41,627 bases of DNA from SAR116 cluster bacterium AG-426-I14 (GCA_003210055.1 QCNS01000014.1:1-41627); one strand, 5' to 3'; numbered from the stretch's first letter, positions 7,172-16,018 are shown. Made by a program: numbers and translations. Notes: a model not told the origin generated them from the letters alone.

Positions 7172-9013
7172 ATGTCATCCCAGTTAATCTTATCAATAAA
7201 AGAAGCAATGGTTAGATTTAATGAAAAACCAATTTTTGAAAATTTAAGTTTTAATATTCATAGAGGAAGTCGTATAGCACTAGTTGGTAAAAATGGAGTT
7301 GGTAAATCAACTTTAATGAATGTAATAACTGGTTTTTTAGATTTAGATGAAGGAGAAAGATGGGAAGATATTGGTATTTCAATTGGATATTTAAAACAAG
7401 ACAATGAAAAAATTAATAATGAAACTATTTTCGATTATATTTTTAGAAAATTTAAGCAAGAGGATAAAGAAAGTTTAAAATATAAAGTTGATATAATTGC
7501 TAGTTCATTAGACCTAAACATCTCACAAAACATGACATTATTATCTGGTGGGCAATTAAGGAGAGCGGCTCTAGCTAGATCATTGGTTGAAGAACCAGAA
7601 ATTCTATTGCTAGATGAACCAACAAATCATTTAGATCTTGATGCAATAAATTGGTTAGAAAATTATTTGTTAAATTATCCAGGAACATTCCTATGCGTTT
7701 CTCATGATAAGATGTTTTTAAAAAATGTGACTAATAGAGTTTTTTGGCTTGATAGAGGGAATTTGAGAGTAAGTCCAAAAGGCTTTAAAGACTTCGATAA
7801 TTGGTCAAGTGATTTACTAGATCAAGAGGCCAGAGAATTAAAAAACAGAAAACAGAGTATGTTAGTAGATATTGAGTGGGCATCAAGAGGCGTTAAGGCA
7901 AGGGTTAAAAGAAACATAAGAAGATTAGAGAAAGTTCAAGAAATGAAAAAGAAACTAAAAGATGATGAATCATCTTATCGTAAAGCTGTTTCAAAAATTT
8001 CTTATAAAATTCCTGACCAATTTGAAAATAGTTCCAAAATGATAGGTGAATTTTTTAACGTTTATAAGTCATATAAACAAAAAGATATTGATATAAAAAT
8101 TTTAAATAAATTTAACTTACGGATCCAACGAGGAGATAGGATTGGAATTTTAGGGAAAAATGGTTCTGGCAAAACTACTTTTTTGAAACTTTTATTAAAA
8201 GAAATTGATCCGGATTTAGGTAAAGTTAAAATAAAGAAAGATATTGAGATATCATATTTTGACCAAAATAGGCGAATTTTAGATAATAATTCAACATTAA
8301 AGGATGTTTTATCTCCTATGGGAGGGGATTATATTGAAGTTTTAGGTAAGCAAAGACATATTTATGGTTACTTGAAAGACTTTCTGTTTGATCCTAAAAA
8401 AATAAATGAAAAAGTTTTTCAGCTATCAGGGGGTGAAAAAAACCGTCTACTTTTAGCCAAGATATTAGCCAATCCAAAGTCACTCTTAATACTTGACGAA
8501 CCAACTAATGATCTTGATATGGATACGTTAGACATTTTAGAAGAAATTTTAATAAACTATAAAGGAACCTTATTAATTGTATCTCATGATAGGGATTTTC
8601 TGGATCAAACTGTTACAAAGATTATAGGCTTTGAAGGTAACGGAGTTGTTAATCAATGTGTTGGTGGATATAGTGACTATTTAAAAAAACAAAAACAATT
8701 TCTAAAAAATGATAATTTTCTAAACAAAAGTGAAAGTCAAAACAAGGAAATAAAAGAAAAAAATACTCAAGGAAAGAGAAAATTAAGCTTCAAGTTAGAA
8801 TTTGAATTAAAGAATCTACCTTCTAGAATATTAGAAAAAGAAATTGAAATTGATAATTTAACAAAAAAGCTGACTAATCCAGATTTATATCAAAACGATC
8901 CTGAAGATTTTAATACATCAAGTGAGAGGTTAGTTTTGGCAAAATCAGAATTAGAAAAACTTGAAACACGTTGGCTTGAAATCGAAGAAGAGAAAGAAAA
9001 TAATAATGTTTAA
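7172..9013 (+). CDS. uup: ABC-F family ATP-binding protein Uup
   Basis: The 613-residue protein has two ABC ATPase domains and no membrane segments, the ABC-F layout. Domain 1 has Walker A GKNGVGKST (39-47), signature LSGGQLRRAALA and Walker B LLLDEPTNHLD. Domain 2 has Walker A GKNGSGKT (328-335), signature LSGGEKNRLLLA and LLILDEPTNDLD. The C-terminal 90 residues or so are charged and coiled-coil-like (LEFELKNLPSRILEKEIEID and KSELEKLETRWLEIEE), the hallmark of Uup as against EttA. ABC-F proteins bind the ribosomal E site and relieve stalls; Uup has also been tied to DNA transposition and branch migration. It stands alone, divergent from the oxygenase operon and convergent with the next gene. 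Confidence 0.9.
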   Translation: MSSQLILSIKEAMVRFNEKPIFENLSFNIHRGSRIALVGKNGVGKSTLMNVITGFLDLDEGERWEDIGISIGYLKQDNEKINNETIFDYIFRKFKQEDKESLKYKVDIIASSLDLNISQNMTLLSGGQLRRAALARSLVEEPEILLLDEPTNHLDLDAINWLENYLLNYPGTFLCVSHDKMFLKNVTNRVFWLDRGNLRVSPKGFKDFDNWSSDLLDQEARELKNRKQSMLVDIEWASRGVKARVKRNIRRLEKVQEMKKKLKDDESSYRKAVSKISYKIPDQFENSSKMIGEFFNVYKSYKQKDIDIKILNKFNLRIQRGDRIGILGKNGSGKTTFLKLLLKEIDPDLGKVKIKKDIEISYFDQNRRILDNNSTLKDVLSPMGGDYIEVLGKQRHIYGYLKDFLFDPKKINEKVFQLSGGEKNRLLLAKILANPKSLLILDEPTNDLDMDTLDILEEILINYKGTLLIVSHDRDFLDQTVTKIIGFEGNGVVNQCVGGYSDYLKKQKQFLKNDNFLNKSESQNKEIKEKNTQGKRKLSFKLEFELKNLPSRILEKEIEIDNLTKKLTNPDLYQNDPEDFNTSSERLVLAKSELEKLETRWLEIEEEKENNNV

Positions 9014-9024
9014 AATTTTCTACA

Positions 9025-10152
9025 TTAAACTATGTTAGCTATTTTCTTGGAAACTTCTATTGCATGATCTATCTTACCAGAATATATCGTAAAGTAATTG
9101 TTTCCATATTCATTTAAAGACGATGTTCTTTTATCGTCGTGGTCATGGTTTTTTAAGACCATTCTGGGTCCTTGAAGACAGGAATAAAATTTAGCGTCTA
9201 TTAAATCAGGTAAAAATTCACTGCAAGATTTTATCATTTTTAAGGTAATATATTTTTGGTTTTCCAAATCAATTATACTTTTATTATCTGTATTCCAGTC
9301 TAATGGAAGTCTTTGCTGAATTTTGGTTTTATAAACTGAATGTTTAACATGATATAGAAGAAATTTATTAGTTTTACCATAGGGTAAAATAGTCATGAAC
9401 TTACCATCTAAAATAGTTATACCTTTTTTAATATCTTTCCATTGTATTATAGGAACTATTGTATATTCATATTGTTGCTCTGCAATATTATATCCAAGTT
9501 GTTTAGTTAATCTATTGATATCAGCGTAACTAGAATTAATTAAAACATCATAATCGCTGAATGTATTGTCCAAAGTATATAATTTATATTTGTTGTAATT
9601 AAAAGAAACTCTATTTATTTTACAGTTTTTTTTTATTTTTATGTTGTATTCGTCAAGTTTTTTTAAAATTAGATCTCTAAGAATTTTGCAATCATAAACT
9701 ACTTCGTTTGTTGTAATTCCAAGAGATACATTTTTTATATTTGGTTTAAAACTTTTAATATCTATTGTTTCATAATTTAGATTATTTCTATTACAAAAAC
9801 TTAAATACTTTTTTGCTGATGTTAGACTTCCTTTGCTTGCAATGAAGTAGGCGTTTTGAAAATTTTCATTTATAGAGGCTTTAAATTCAGACTTAAAATC
9901 TTGAAATGTTTTTATACATTGTTGAGCTGTAATATCACTTCTTGGATAGTGAAAGCCTAAATGGAGACGATTTTGATTATTTAAAGAGGCTCCATTAAGA
10001 ATTTTTTTTAGACTTTCATAAATAGTTACTTTATTACCTTTTTTTGACAATTCAATCGCAGTTAGTGCTCCAAATATCCCACAGCCAATGATAGCAACAT
10101 TTGCACCATTTTTAAGAATATTGTCCTCCATTAACTGGTAATATTTGTCCAT
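9025..10152 (-). CDS. FAD-dependent oxidoreductase (DAO family)
   Basis: The 375-residue protein opens with an FAD-binding Rossmann fold, VAIIGCGIFGALTAIELS, with GxGxxG at 23-28 and the acidic end of the second strand in TIYE. The stretch NGASLNNQNRLHLGFHYPRS follows and is typical of DAO-family enzymes found in sugar and surface-glycan clusters. The C-terminus has NNYFTIYSGKIDHAIEVSKKI, which closes over the flavin. Family members oxidise amines, amino acids or sugar-linked groups. The ATG at 10152 has GGAG seven bases upstream; a second ATG at 10131 has none, so I keep the first although it makes a 41-base overlap with the SDR gene. Membership of the UXS-SDR unit suggests a role in modifying a nucleotide sugar or glycan. 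That is inference. Confidence 0.8.
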   Translation of the reverse strand: MDKYYQLMEDNILKNGANVAIIGCGIFGALTAIELSKKGNKVTIYESLKKILNGASLNNQNRLHLGFHYPRSDITAQQCIKTFQDFKSEFKASINENFQNAYFIASKGSLTSAKKYLSFCNRNNLNYETIDIKSFKPNIKNVSLGITTNEVVYDCKILRDLILKKLDEYNIKIKKNCKINRVSFNYNKYKLYTLDNTFSDYDVLINSSYADINRLTKQLGYNIAEQQYEYTIVPIIQWKDIKKGITILDGKFMTILPYGKTNKFLLYHVKHSVYKTKIQQRLPLDWNTDNKSIIDLENQKYITLKMIKSCSEFLPDLIDAKFYSCLQGPRMVLKNHDHDDKRTSSLNEYGNNYFTIYSGKIDHAIEVSKKIANIV

Positions 10153-10810
10153 TGAAATGACTCCAATGTTCTGAAGTTATATCACAAATAATTTCAGATA
10201 ATTCTTCTTTAGTTAAAAGTTTGTTCATAGGATTAGACGACTTATGAAAGTTTCTTCTTTTTTCATCCATTTCATAATACATTTTACTATCCTCAATCAA
10301 ACTTGGTGAAATTACGTTAATTCTTAATTTTGGAGACAGCCAGTTTGATAAAGATTTGACAAATGCTATTTGTGCGCCTTTACTAGCTGCATAGATTGGG
10401 TCATAGCTTCCTTTTTCTCCAGATATTGATGAAACAAATAAAATACAACATTGATTAGATAATTTTTTTAAAATTTTACTTAAAATGTAAGCTTGTGAAT
10501 TAAAGTTTACACTCATACAATCATGAATTTCATTAAATAAATAATCTTCAAGTTTTTTACCAAAAAGTAGGGCAGGTAAAAAAATAACTATATCAAATTT
10601 TTCTTTATTTTTTAGACTGTCAACAAAAATAGATATACTTTTTTCTGACTTTAGGTCTAAATTAATGCTCGTAACATTTTTATCAAAAATGTTTTTGTTT
10701 TTGTTATAAGTATAGCAAACTTGACAATTACGTTTTAAAAATGAACTTACTAATGACAAACCCAAAGAACTAGAACCACCGACAATTAATACATTTTTTA
10801 ACTTTTCCAT
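10112..10810 (-). CDS. Short-chain dehydrogenase/reductase (SDR) family oxidoreductase
   Basis: At 232 residues this has the length of a classical SDR. The cofactor motif is GGSSSLG at 11-17. The catalytic set is Asn104 (VNFNSQ), Ser127/128 (LFVSSIS), Tyr140 and Lys144 (YAASK). The C-terminal GQILPVNGG is typical of the family. Such enzymes use NAD(P)H to reduce or oxidise carbonyl and hydroxyl groups. It begins 5 bases after the UDP-glucuronate decarboxylase and overlaps the FAD oxidoreductase by 41 bases. The three are very likely one transcript, and this enzyme may act on the same sugar nucleotide or its product. The substrate cannot be read from the sequence. Confidence 0.87.
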   Translation of the reverse strand: MEKLKNVLIVGGSSSLGLSLVSSFLKRNCQVCYTYNKNKNIFDKNVTSINLDLKSEKSISIFVDSLKNKEKFDIVIFLPALLFGKKLEDYLFNEIHDCMSVNFNSQAYILSKILKKLSNQCCILFVSSISGEKGSYDPIYAASKGAQIAFVKSLSNWLSPKLRINVISPSLIEDSKMYYEMDEKRRNFHKSSNPMNKLLTKEELSEIICDITSEHWSHFNGQILPVNGGQYS

Positions 10811-10815
10811 TTTTT

Positions 10816-11781
10816 TTACCTTTTTTTATCAATAACACTCTTGAAAAAATCTATAGTTTTTAATAGACCTGAATCCAAAGTTATTATAGGTTTCCAAGAC
10901 AATTTATCTTTAGCTAATGAAATATCTGGATTTCTTTGCACAGGATCGTCCATTGGTAATGAATGAAATGAAATTTTGGATGTTGATTTTGTTAGTTCAA
11001 TAATTTTCTTAGCAATATCTATTATTTTAATTTCTTCTGGATTTCCCAAATTAACAGGTCCAACAAGAGGTGATGTAGATAGAGTTAAATTAATTATCCC
11101 GTCTACTAAATCGTCAACATAACAAAAACTTCTTGTTTGTTCTCCATTACCATAAATAGATATTTTCTCACCTTTTATTGCTTGAGAAATAAAATTTGAA
11201 ATTACTCTTCCATCATCAAGAGACATTCTAGGACCATATGTGTTAAATATTCTAGCTACTTTTATTTTTGTATTAAATTGTCTATGATAATCAAAAAATA
11301 ATGTTTCTGCACAACGTTTTCCCTCATCATAACATGCTCTATGTCCTATAGGATTTACATTTCCCCAATAATTTTCAGTTTGTGGGTGAACCTTAGGGTC
11401 TCCATAAACTTCAGATGTGGAAGCTTGAAATACCGTAGCGTTATTATCATTAGCTAAGTTTAAAACATTTATTGCTCCCTGAATACAAGTAGTAAGTGTT
11501 TCTACAGGATCTTTTTGATAGTGAACAGGACTTGCAGGACATGCTAAATTAAAAATTAAATCCAGTTTAAAATTCATCTTTGATTTTACATCCATTCTAA
11601 CAAATTCAAAGGATGGGAATTTTTGCAATTCAATAATATTATCCCTAAACCCACTAAAAAAATTATCAATTGCTAAAACTTCATAACCTTTTTCCAAGAG
11701 TTTTTTGCAGAGATGAAATCCAAGAAAACCGGCACCACCTGTTACCAGAACTCTTTTTTTTGAGACAGAAAAAATAGACAA
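10816..11781 (-). CDS. UDP-glucuronate decarboxylase (UDP-xylose synthase, UXS)
   Basis: The 321-residue protein is an extended SDR. It has the NAD motif GGAGFLG (15-21), the active-site run STSEVYGDP (121-129) and the catalytic pair Tyr151/Lys155 in YDEGKR. The stretch NLACPASPVHYQKDPVET (78-95) and GHRACYDEGKRCAETL are specific to UXS rather than to glucose 4-epimerases. The reaction oxidises UDP-glucuronate at C4, decarboxylates it and reduces it to UDP-xylose, using bound NAD. The start is TTG at 11781, the only start that leaves the usual short lead-in before the Rossmann strand; its Shine-Dalgarno site is weak. It heads a three-gene minus-strand unit and is divergent from a GT2 gene, which suggests a pentose-containing surface glycan. 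Confidence 0.92.
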   Translation of the reverse strand: MSIFSVSKKRVLVTGGAGFLGFHLCKKLLEKGYEVLAIDNFFSGFRDNIIELQKFPSFEFVRMDVKSKMNFKLDLIFNLACPASPVHYQKDPVETLTTCIQGAINVLNLANDNNATVFQASTSEVYGDPKVHPQTENYWGNVNPIGHRACYDEGKRCAETLFFDYHRQFNTKIKVARIFNTYGPRMSLDDGRVISNFISQAIKGEKISIYGNGEQTRSFCYVDDLVDGIINLTLSTSPLVGPVNLGNPEEIKIIDIAKKIIELTKSTSKISFHSLPMDDPVQRNPDISLAKDKLSWKPIITLDSGLLKTIDFFKSVIDKKR

Positions 11782-11852
11782 AAATCAACCAGTTAATTTA
11801 CAAAACTTATGTTACAATATATTAATTTAGTTATTACACTCATGAGAATTAA

Positions 11853-12821
11853 ATGATTAAAAGTAAAAATCAACCATTAATTTCATATATTATTACAATT
11901 TTTAACAAAGAAAAATTTATCAAACAAGTTATAGAAGCGGTATTAGCACAAACTCATGAATATAGTTTTGAAATAATACTAGTTAATGATGGATCAATAG
12001 ATAATAGTTTAAAGTTATTAGACCGTTTCTCAAAAAAAGATGAGAGAATTTTTTTATTTAATCAAACCAATAAAGGTCCTCCATTTGCATGTAACCTTGG
12101 TTTAAAACACGCCAAAGGAAAATACATCAAATTTGTTGATGGAGATGATATTCTTGTTCCTAATGCAACTTCTAATTTAATACAACCATTTCTCAAAGAT
12201 ACTAATGAACCTGTATTGAGTTTTTCAAGAAACGTAAAGACGTTTCAGAAATTAGAGATCTCTCTTAAGAAGTTTTTTGAAAAAAATAAACCATATATAA
12301 ATCAAAATAAAAATTATATTTTTCATGAAAATTTTATTCAAAAATCATTACACGTTTCAAACATGAATCTATCATGTACATTTTTTGAAAGACAAACGAT
12401 CAATTCATTTGGTGGGTGTAATGAAAAAATATTTTGTCCAGATTATTATATAGAATTAATGATGAGCGCTAGAGGACCATTTGTAGAATCTACTGATTTA
12501 ATTTTCTACAACCCAATTGAGGATAAGAGTCGAATTTCCGAAAATGAAGGACAGGTTTTACATGATTTAAACTTCGCATTACAAGAGTTTTTTTTAGTGA
12601 ACAAAGAATTTTCAAAATTATATGGAAAAAGTTCTTTAAAAAGAGCGGCATCCAGACAACTCAATTATATTAAAAAGTATTATTGGAAAGAGATGAGTTT
12701 TAAGTTTTTATTAATTTACTTTCTTTCTAGTTTGAAAATTATAGCTGTAAATGAGCAAAATTTTTCTAAAACAAGACAAGCCTTCAAGGATATTAGATTT
12801 CCTAATGGGTTAAAATATTAA
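11853..12821 (+). CDS. Family 2 glycosyltransferase
   Basis: The 322-residue protein has a GT-A fold at the N-terminus: PLISYIITIFNKEKFI, then VNDGSIDNS (Asp46-Gly-Ser48), then the metal-binding DGDD at 96-99. GT2 enzymes transfer sugars from nucleotide donors to lipid-linked or polymeric acceptors on the cytoplasmic face of the membrane. No clear transmembrane helix is present; a hydrophobic stretch, FLLIYFLSSLKIIAV near the C-terminus, may touch the membrane. It is divergent from the UXS unit with 71 bases between starts. Its stop overlaps that of the gluconokinase gene in a shared TTAA. Donor and acceptor are unknown; UDP-xylose from the neighbouring enzyme is one possible donor. Confidence 0.86.
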   Translation: MIKSKNQPLISYIITIFNKEKFIKQVIEAVLAQTHEYSFEIILVNDGSIDNSLKLLDRFSKKDERIFLFNQTNKGPPFACNLGLKHAKGKYIKFVDGDDILVPNATSNLIQPFLKDTNEPVLSFSRNVKTFQKLEISLKKFFEKNKPYINQNKNYIFHENFIQKSLHVSNMNLSCTFFERQTINSFGGCNEKIFCPDYYIELMMSARGPFVESTDLIFYNPIEDKSRISENEGQVLHDLNFALQEFFLVNKEFSKLYGKSSLKRAASRQLNYIKKYYWKEMSFKFLLIYFLSSLKIIAVNEQNFSKTRQAFKDIRFPNGLKY

Positions 12822-13306
12822 AGATTAAATTCTTGCAAAACTATGTTAAAAATTGAATTTATATTTTCATTTCCAGAAATTATAAGTGCGTTTTTAGGTT
12901 CTTCCAGATCATTAAACTGACTTTCAACGAGGCTATCTGGCATAAAATGATTTTTTCTGGCTTTTAAACGAGAAGAAGCTAAGGATTTATTAATTTTTAA
13001 ATAAACAAAAAATGTATTTTCATTTTTTAAAATTCTTCTATATTTTTTTTTTAATGCTGAACAAGAAACTATTACATTAAAATCAATTATTTTTGAGGAA
13101 ATTTCAGATTTAATTATTTGTAACCAAGAAAATCTATCTTCATCGTTTAAAGGAATTCCATTTTTCATTTTTTGTTTATTTTCTTTGCTATGCAAATCAT
13201 CTCCTTCAATAAAAACACAATCTTTTTTCTTGGTAAATAAATTACCTAATGTACTTTTACCAGCCCCAGCAACACCCATAATTACTATACATTTTTTCTT
13301 GTTCAT
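12818..13306 (-). CDS. gntK: Gluconokinase
   Basis: This is a 162-residue P-loop kinase of the GntK/IdnK family. The Walker A motif is GVAGAGKST, close to the start, followed by EGDDLHSKENKQKMKNGIPL and NDEDRFSW, the signature by which gluconokinases are recognised. A lid-type segment follows with LKARKNHFMPDSLVESQF. It phosphorylates gluconate to 6-phosphogluconate using ATP. I take the ATG at 13306, which overlaps the stop of gnd as TAATG and implies re-initiation. An ATG at 13321 in the same frame would add five residues. It directly follows 6-phosphogluconate dehydrogenase, which uses its product. Confidence 0.9.
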   Translation of the reverse strand: MNKKKCIVIMGVAGAGKSTLGNLFTKKKDCVFIEGDDLHSKENKQKMKNGIPLNDEDRFSWLQIIKSEISSKIIDFNVIVSCSALKKKYRRILKNENTFFVYLKINKSLASSRLKARKNHFMPDSLVESQFNDLEEPKNALIISGNENINSIFNIVLQEFNL

Positions 13307-14682
13307 TATTTTTTTACCCATTTTGGTATAAAAATATTGTTCTTTTTATCTAACAGTTTATGTTGACCAAAATAACTTCTTTGCAATTGGATTATTTCTC
13401 CAATTTTATGGCTTGTAAACAATGTGTCATAATAATTAAATGATGAAGTAATTACTGGAAGAGGTATAGACAAATTATTAGAAATATTAATTAAACTTCT
13501 TGTCTTTAGTAAATCAGATTTTAACTGACTACTTATAAACTCCTTCAGGTAACTTTTATCTATAGTTTTTTTATTATTAAGTTTCTTAAAAAATATATTT
13601 AAAAATTTCCCCTGTAAAATGCTCCCGTTAGCCCAAGCTTTGAAGACATCTCGAAATTTAATTTTATCTGAAAAATTTTCATTATAAGCGTTTATCATTG
13701 AAATTCCCTGAAATAAAGCGCTAGAAAAAACAAACATTATTAAATCAATTAATATAGATTGATTGATTTTTACATTTTTATCAGAATTATTTATTTCAAT
13801 ATTATTCGAATAAATATTGAAATCTTTTGAGAGATTTCTTGTTGATAAAGCTGAGTATATTGTTGGAACACTTACACTTAGGTCTAAAGCAGATTTAACA
13901 GTCCAATTTCCGGTACCATTTTGTCCTATAGTGAAATCAATTTTATCAATAAAGAACTTATTTTTAGACTTTGCAGAGATAATTTCAGAAGTTACTTTTA
14001 ATAGATAGCATGATATGTTTGTATTTAAAAAACTTTTAAATATTTCTTTCTGTTTGACATAATTAATGCAATAAACTTTACTTAAAATTGTCGTAACTTC
14101 TGCAAGTGTTTGCATAAAAGCATACTCAATTCCATTATGAACCATTTTAATAAAATGACCATTCGCTGGACCACCAAAATAAACACATGAAGTTTGATTA
14201 TTTTCTTTTGCCGCCACACTTTTTAAAAGATGATTTATTTGAAACCAAGCTTTTTTTGAACCTCCGACCATAATTGAAGGACCATTTCTTGCCCCTGTGG
14301 GTCCCCCTGAAACACCAATACCTAAAAAATTCAAATTGAACTTTTTTAAAACTTTACTTCTTTCAACTGAGTCCATATAAAAAGAATTTCCTAAATCAAC
14401 TAAAATATCATTCTTATTCATAATTTTAATTAATTTTGAAATTGTTTTGTCGACTGCATTATTTGGAAGAGATAACATTATAACTTTAGGAGACGAATTA
14501 ATTGCGTCATACAATTTACTAATAGAGGGATAGATTTTCAGATTTTTTACTTTGCTCTTATTAAAACTTTTGTCGTATCCATGAATAATATATCCTTTTG
14601 AAATCAAATTTAGCCCAAAATTATATCCCATTGCACCTAGGCCAATAATACCAATTTCAATAATGTTTTGCATATTATTCAT
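13306..14682 (-). CDS. gnd: 6-phosphogluconate dehydrogenase, decarboxylating
   Basis: The 458-residue protein is slightly shorter than the usual 468-480. The Rossmann motif is IGIIGLGAMGYNFGLNL (10-26). SGGPTGARNGPSIMVGG (125-141) binds the substrate and Lys179/Asn183/Glu186 in FIKMVHNGIEY are the catalytic residues. Near the C-terminus, QLQRSYFGQHKL matches the family's QRDYFGAH segment with Ser for Asp and Gln for Ala. It converts 6-phosphogluconate to ribulose 5-phosphate and CO2, making NADPH. It overlaps the upstream nitrilase-family gene by 8 bases and the gluconokinase by 1, so the three are coupled. The internal region 285-400 is Asn/Lys-rich and more divergent than the core. Confidence 0.92.
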   Translation of the reverse strand: MNNMQNIIEIGIIGLGAMGYNFGLNLISKGYIIHGYDKSFNKSKVKNLKIYPSISKLYDAINSSPKVIMLSLPNNAVDKTISKLIKIMNKNDILVDLGNSFYMDSVERSKVLKKFNLNFLGIGVSGGPTGARNGPSIMVGGSKKAWFQINHLLKSVAAKENNQTSCVYFGGPANGHFIKMVHNGIEYAFMQTLAEVTTILSKVYCINYVKQKEIFKSFLNTNISCYLLKVTSEIISAKSKNKFFIDKIDFTIGQNGTGNWTVKSALDLSVSVPTIYSALSTRNLSKDFNIYSNNIEINNSDKNVKINQSILIDLIMFVFSSALFQGISMINAYNENFSDKIKFRDVFKAWANGSILQGKFLNIFFKKLNNKKTIDKSYLKEFISSQLKSDLLKTRSLINISNNLSIPLPVITSSFNYYDTLFTSHKIGEIIQLQRSYFGQHKLLDKKNNIFIPKWVKK

Positions 14683-15502
14683 CTAAATTAAAATACTTTA
14701 AGTTAATTTTTTTGTCATGTTTTAAACTAGGTAATTTTTCTCTTAATGTACTAATTAAATTTATATCAATATTATCTACAATCACACCTCTTCCTTTACC
14801 TCCATCTTTTAAAACTTTTCCCCATGGATCAATTATCAAGCTATGACCATAACATTCTCCTCCACCTGCAATTTTACCAAAAGAACATGCTGAAATAACA
14901 AAAGAAATATTTTCAATAGCTCTAGCTCTATTTAAAATGTGCCAGTGAGCTTTTCCAGTTACTTTTGTAAATGCAGCTGGAACTAATAATATTTGTGCTC
15001 CAGCTTGTGATAATTTTCTATACAAATGTGGAAACCTAATGTCATAACAAATTGTATGTCCAAAAGTACCATGTTTAGTTTTAATCAAAACTGCTTTATT
15101 TCCATTTTGAACGGTGTCACTTTCTTTGTGAAACTCTCTATCCAGGAAAATATCAAACAAATGAATTTTATCGTATTGACTTACTATTTTACCAATAGGG
15201 TTAATAAGGTATCCTCTATTAAAGATTTTACTCGATTTTGATTTAATGGCTATTGAACCTATGAAAATATAGATTTTGTTTAATTTACAATAATTTTTAA
15301 TTTCTCGAAGAAATAGATGATCTTTCTCAAAATCAGATGGGGGATTATACATTGAGCCATTTGAAATTATTCCACCACAATACTCAGGTAAAAATAAAAA
15401 ATCTGCTTTATCCTTGATAGCTTCATCAGCTAACTCTATGGCTTCTTTAAGGGCGGATTCTATAGAATTTTTTGGTTGGGTCTGAAGGCAAGCAATTCTC
15501 AA
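14675..15502 (-). CDS. Carbon-nitrogen hydrolase (nitrilase superfamily, Nit1/omega-amidase-like)
   Basis: The 275-residue protein has the Glu-Lys-Cys triad of the nitrilase superfamily: Glu40 in FLPEYCGG, Lys112 in YDKIHLFD and Cys152 in TICYDIRFPHLYR. These surroundings resemble the Nit branch, whose members hydrolyse deaminated glutathione or omega-amides such as 2-oxoglutaramate. No signal peptide is visible, so it is cytoplasmic. The start is TTG at 15502 with AAGGAG and seven bases of spacing; an ATG nearby at 15506 is in another frame. It heads the unit nit-gnd-gntK. A metabolite-repair role would not need a pathway link to the two sugar enzymes. Confidence 0.87.
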   Translation of the reverse strand: MRIACLQTQPKNSIESALKEAIELADEAIKDKADFLFLPEYCGGIISNGSMYNPPSDFEKDHLFLREIKNYCKLNKIYIFIGSIAIKSKSSKIFNRGYLINPIGKIVSQYDKIHLFDIFLDREFHKESDTVQNGNKAVLIKTKHGTFGHTICYDIRFPHLYRKLSQAGAQILLVPAAFTKVTGKAHWHILNRARAIENISFVISACSFGKIAGGGECYGHSLIIDPWGKVLKDGGKGRGVIVDNIDINLISTLREKLPSLKHDKKINLKYFNLDE

Positions 15503-15609
15503 TCATAAACTCCTTAAAATTAGTAATAGCAAATATTTTATAAAATTTTTATAATAAATTATATATTTTTATATTAATCAAATTACTTGAATGAAGGAAA
15601 TAAGTATTA

Positions 15610-15948
15610 ATGACAATTTCAAAGTTAATAAATTATACTACAAGAGAGTTTATTTCTGAAAATGAACTTGAGTTATACGTCTCCAAACAAGAGGAGATTT
15701 TTACTCCAGATGTAATAAAAGAATTTTCCAAAGCAGGTATGCTTAGGAGAGTATTAACTAGAATCTGGAACAAAGAAGGGGTAGCAAGAGTAGGAATACT
15801 TTTTGAATATAGAAATGAGAAAGCTTTTGTTGAGTGTCAGACACTATTGGATAAATATCATGCACCCAAGGTCAAGACATTTGCAAATAAAATTGTTGGA
15901 AGTAGAGGAATTGTTCTGCATGAATTTACTTCTGATGAATTTAAATAA
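15610..15948 (+). CDS. Conserved-looking hypothetical protein, 112 residues
   Basis: I do not recognise a family. The 112-residue protein is soluble and mixed in charge, without a signal peptide or cysteine pair; it has a single Cys in VECQTL. An amphipathic first half (SENELELYVSKQEEIFTPDVIKEF) leads to a basic turn (MLRRVLTRIWNKEG). A strand-helix-strand pattern follows: VARVGILFEYRN, then AFVECQTLLDKYHAP, then RGIVLHEF. That looks like a ferredoxin-like alpha-beta sandwich of the small dimeric-barrel type, but this is a guess from the pattern. AAGGA lies 11 bases before the ATG, a long spacing. Codon use matches its neighbours. It sits alone between the divergent nit promoter and the cold-shock gene. 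Confidence 0.7.
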   Translation: MTISKLINYTTREFISENELELYVSKQEEIFTPDVIKEFSKAGMLRRVLTRIWNKEGVARVGILFEYRNEKAFVECQTLLDKYHAPKVKTFANKIVGSRGIVLHEFTSDEFK

Positions 15949-15989
15949 AAAAATAAATTTAATCTATTGTAAAAAAAAAATATTCTGTT

Positions 15990-16018
15990 ATTAAATCACT
16001 CTATCTGCATGATTTAAT
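15990..16018 (+). terminator. Hairpin between the 112-residue gene and the cold-shock gene
   Basis: A perfect 9-base stem, ATTAAATCA / TGATTTAAT, encloses an 11-base loop and is followed by a short T run. It starts 42 bases after the preceding stop. It could be a weak terminator for that gene, or part of a structured leader of the downstream cold-shock mRNA. Only one GC pair is in the stem. Confidence 0.35.

Noticed and set aside
9008-9030. GTTTAA / TTAAAC inverted repeat spanning two convergent stop codons
   Set aside because: The stem is six bases with an 11-base loop and one GC pair; it arises naturally from facing TAA stops and is too weak to call a terminator.
15803-15994. Second open frame overlapping the end of the 112-residue hypothetical gene
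   Set aside because: It lies in an alternative frame inside a gene with better codon use and a plausible fold, and its end is a low-complexity Lys/Ile stretch.
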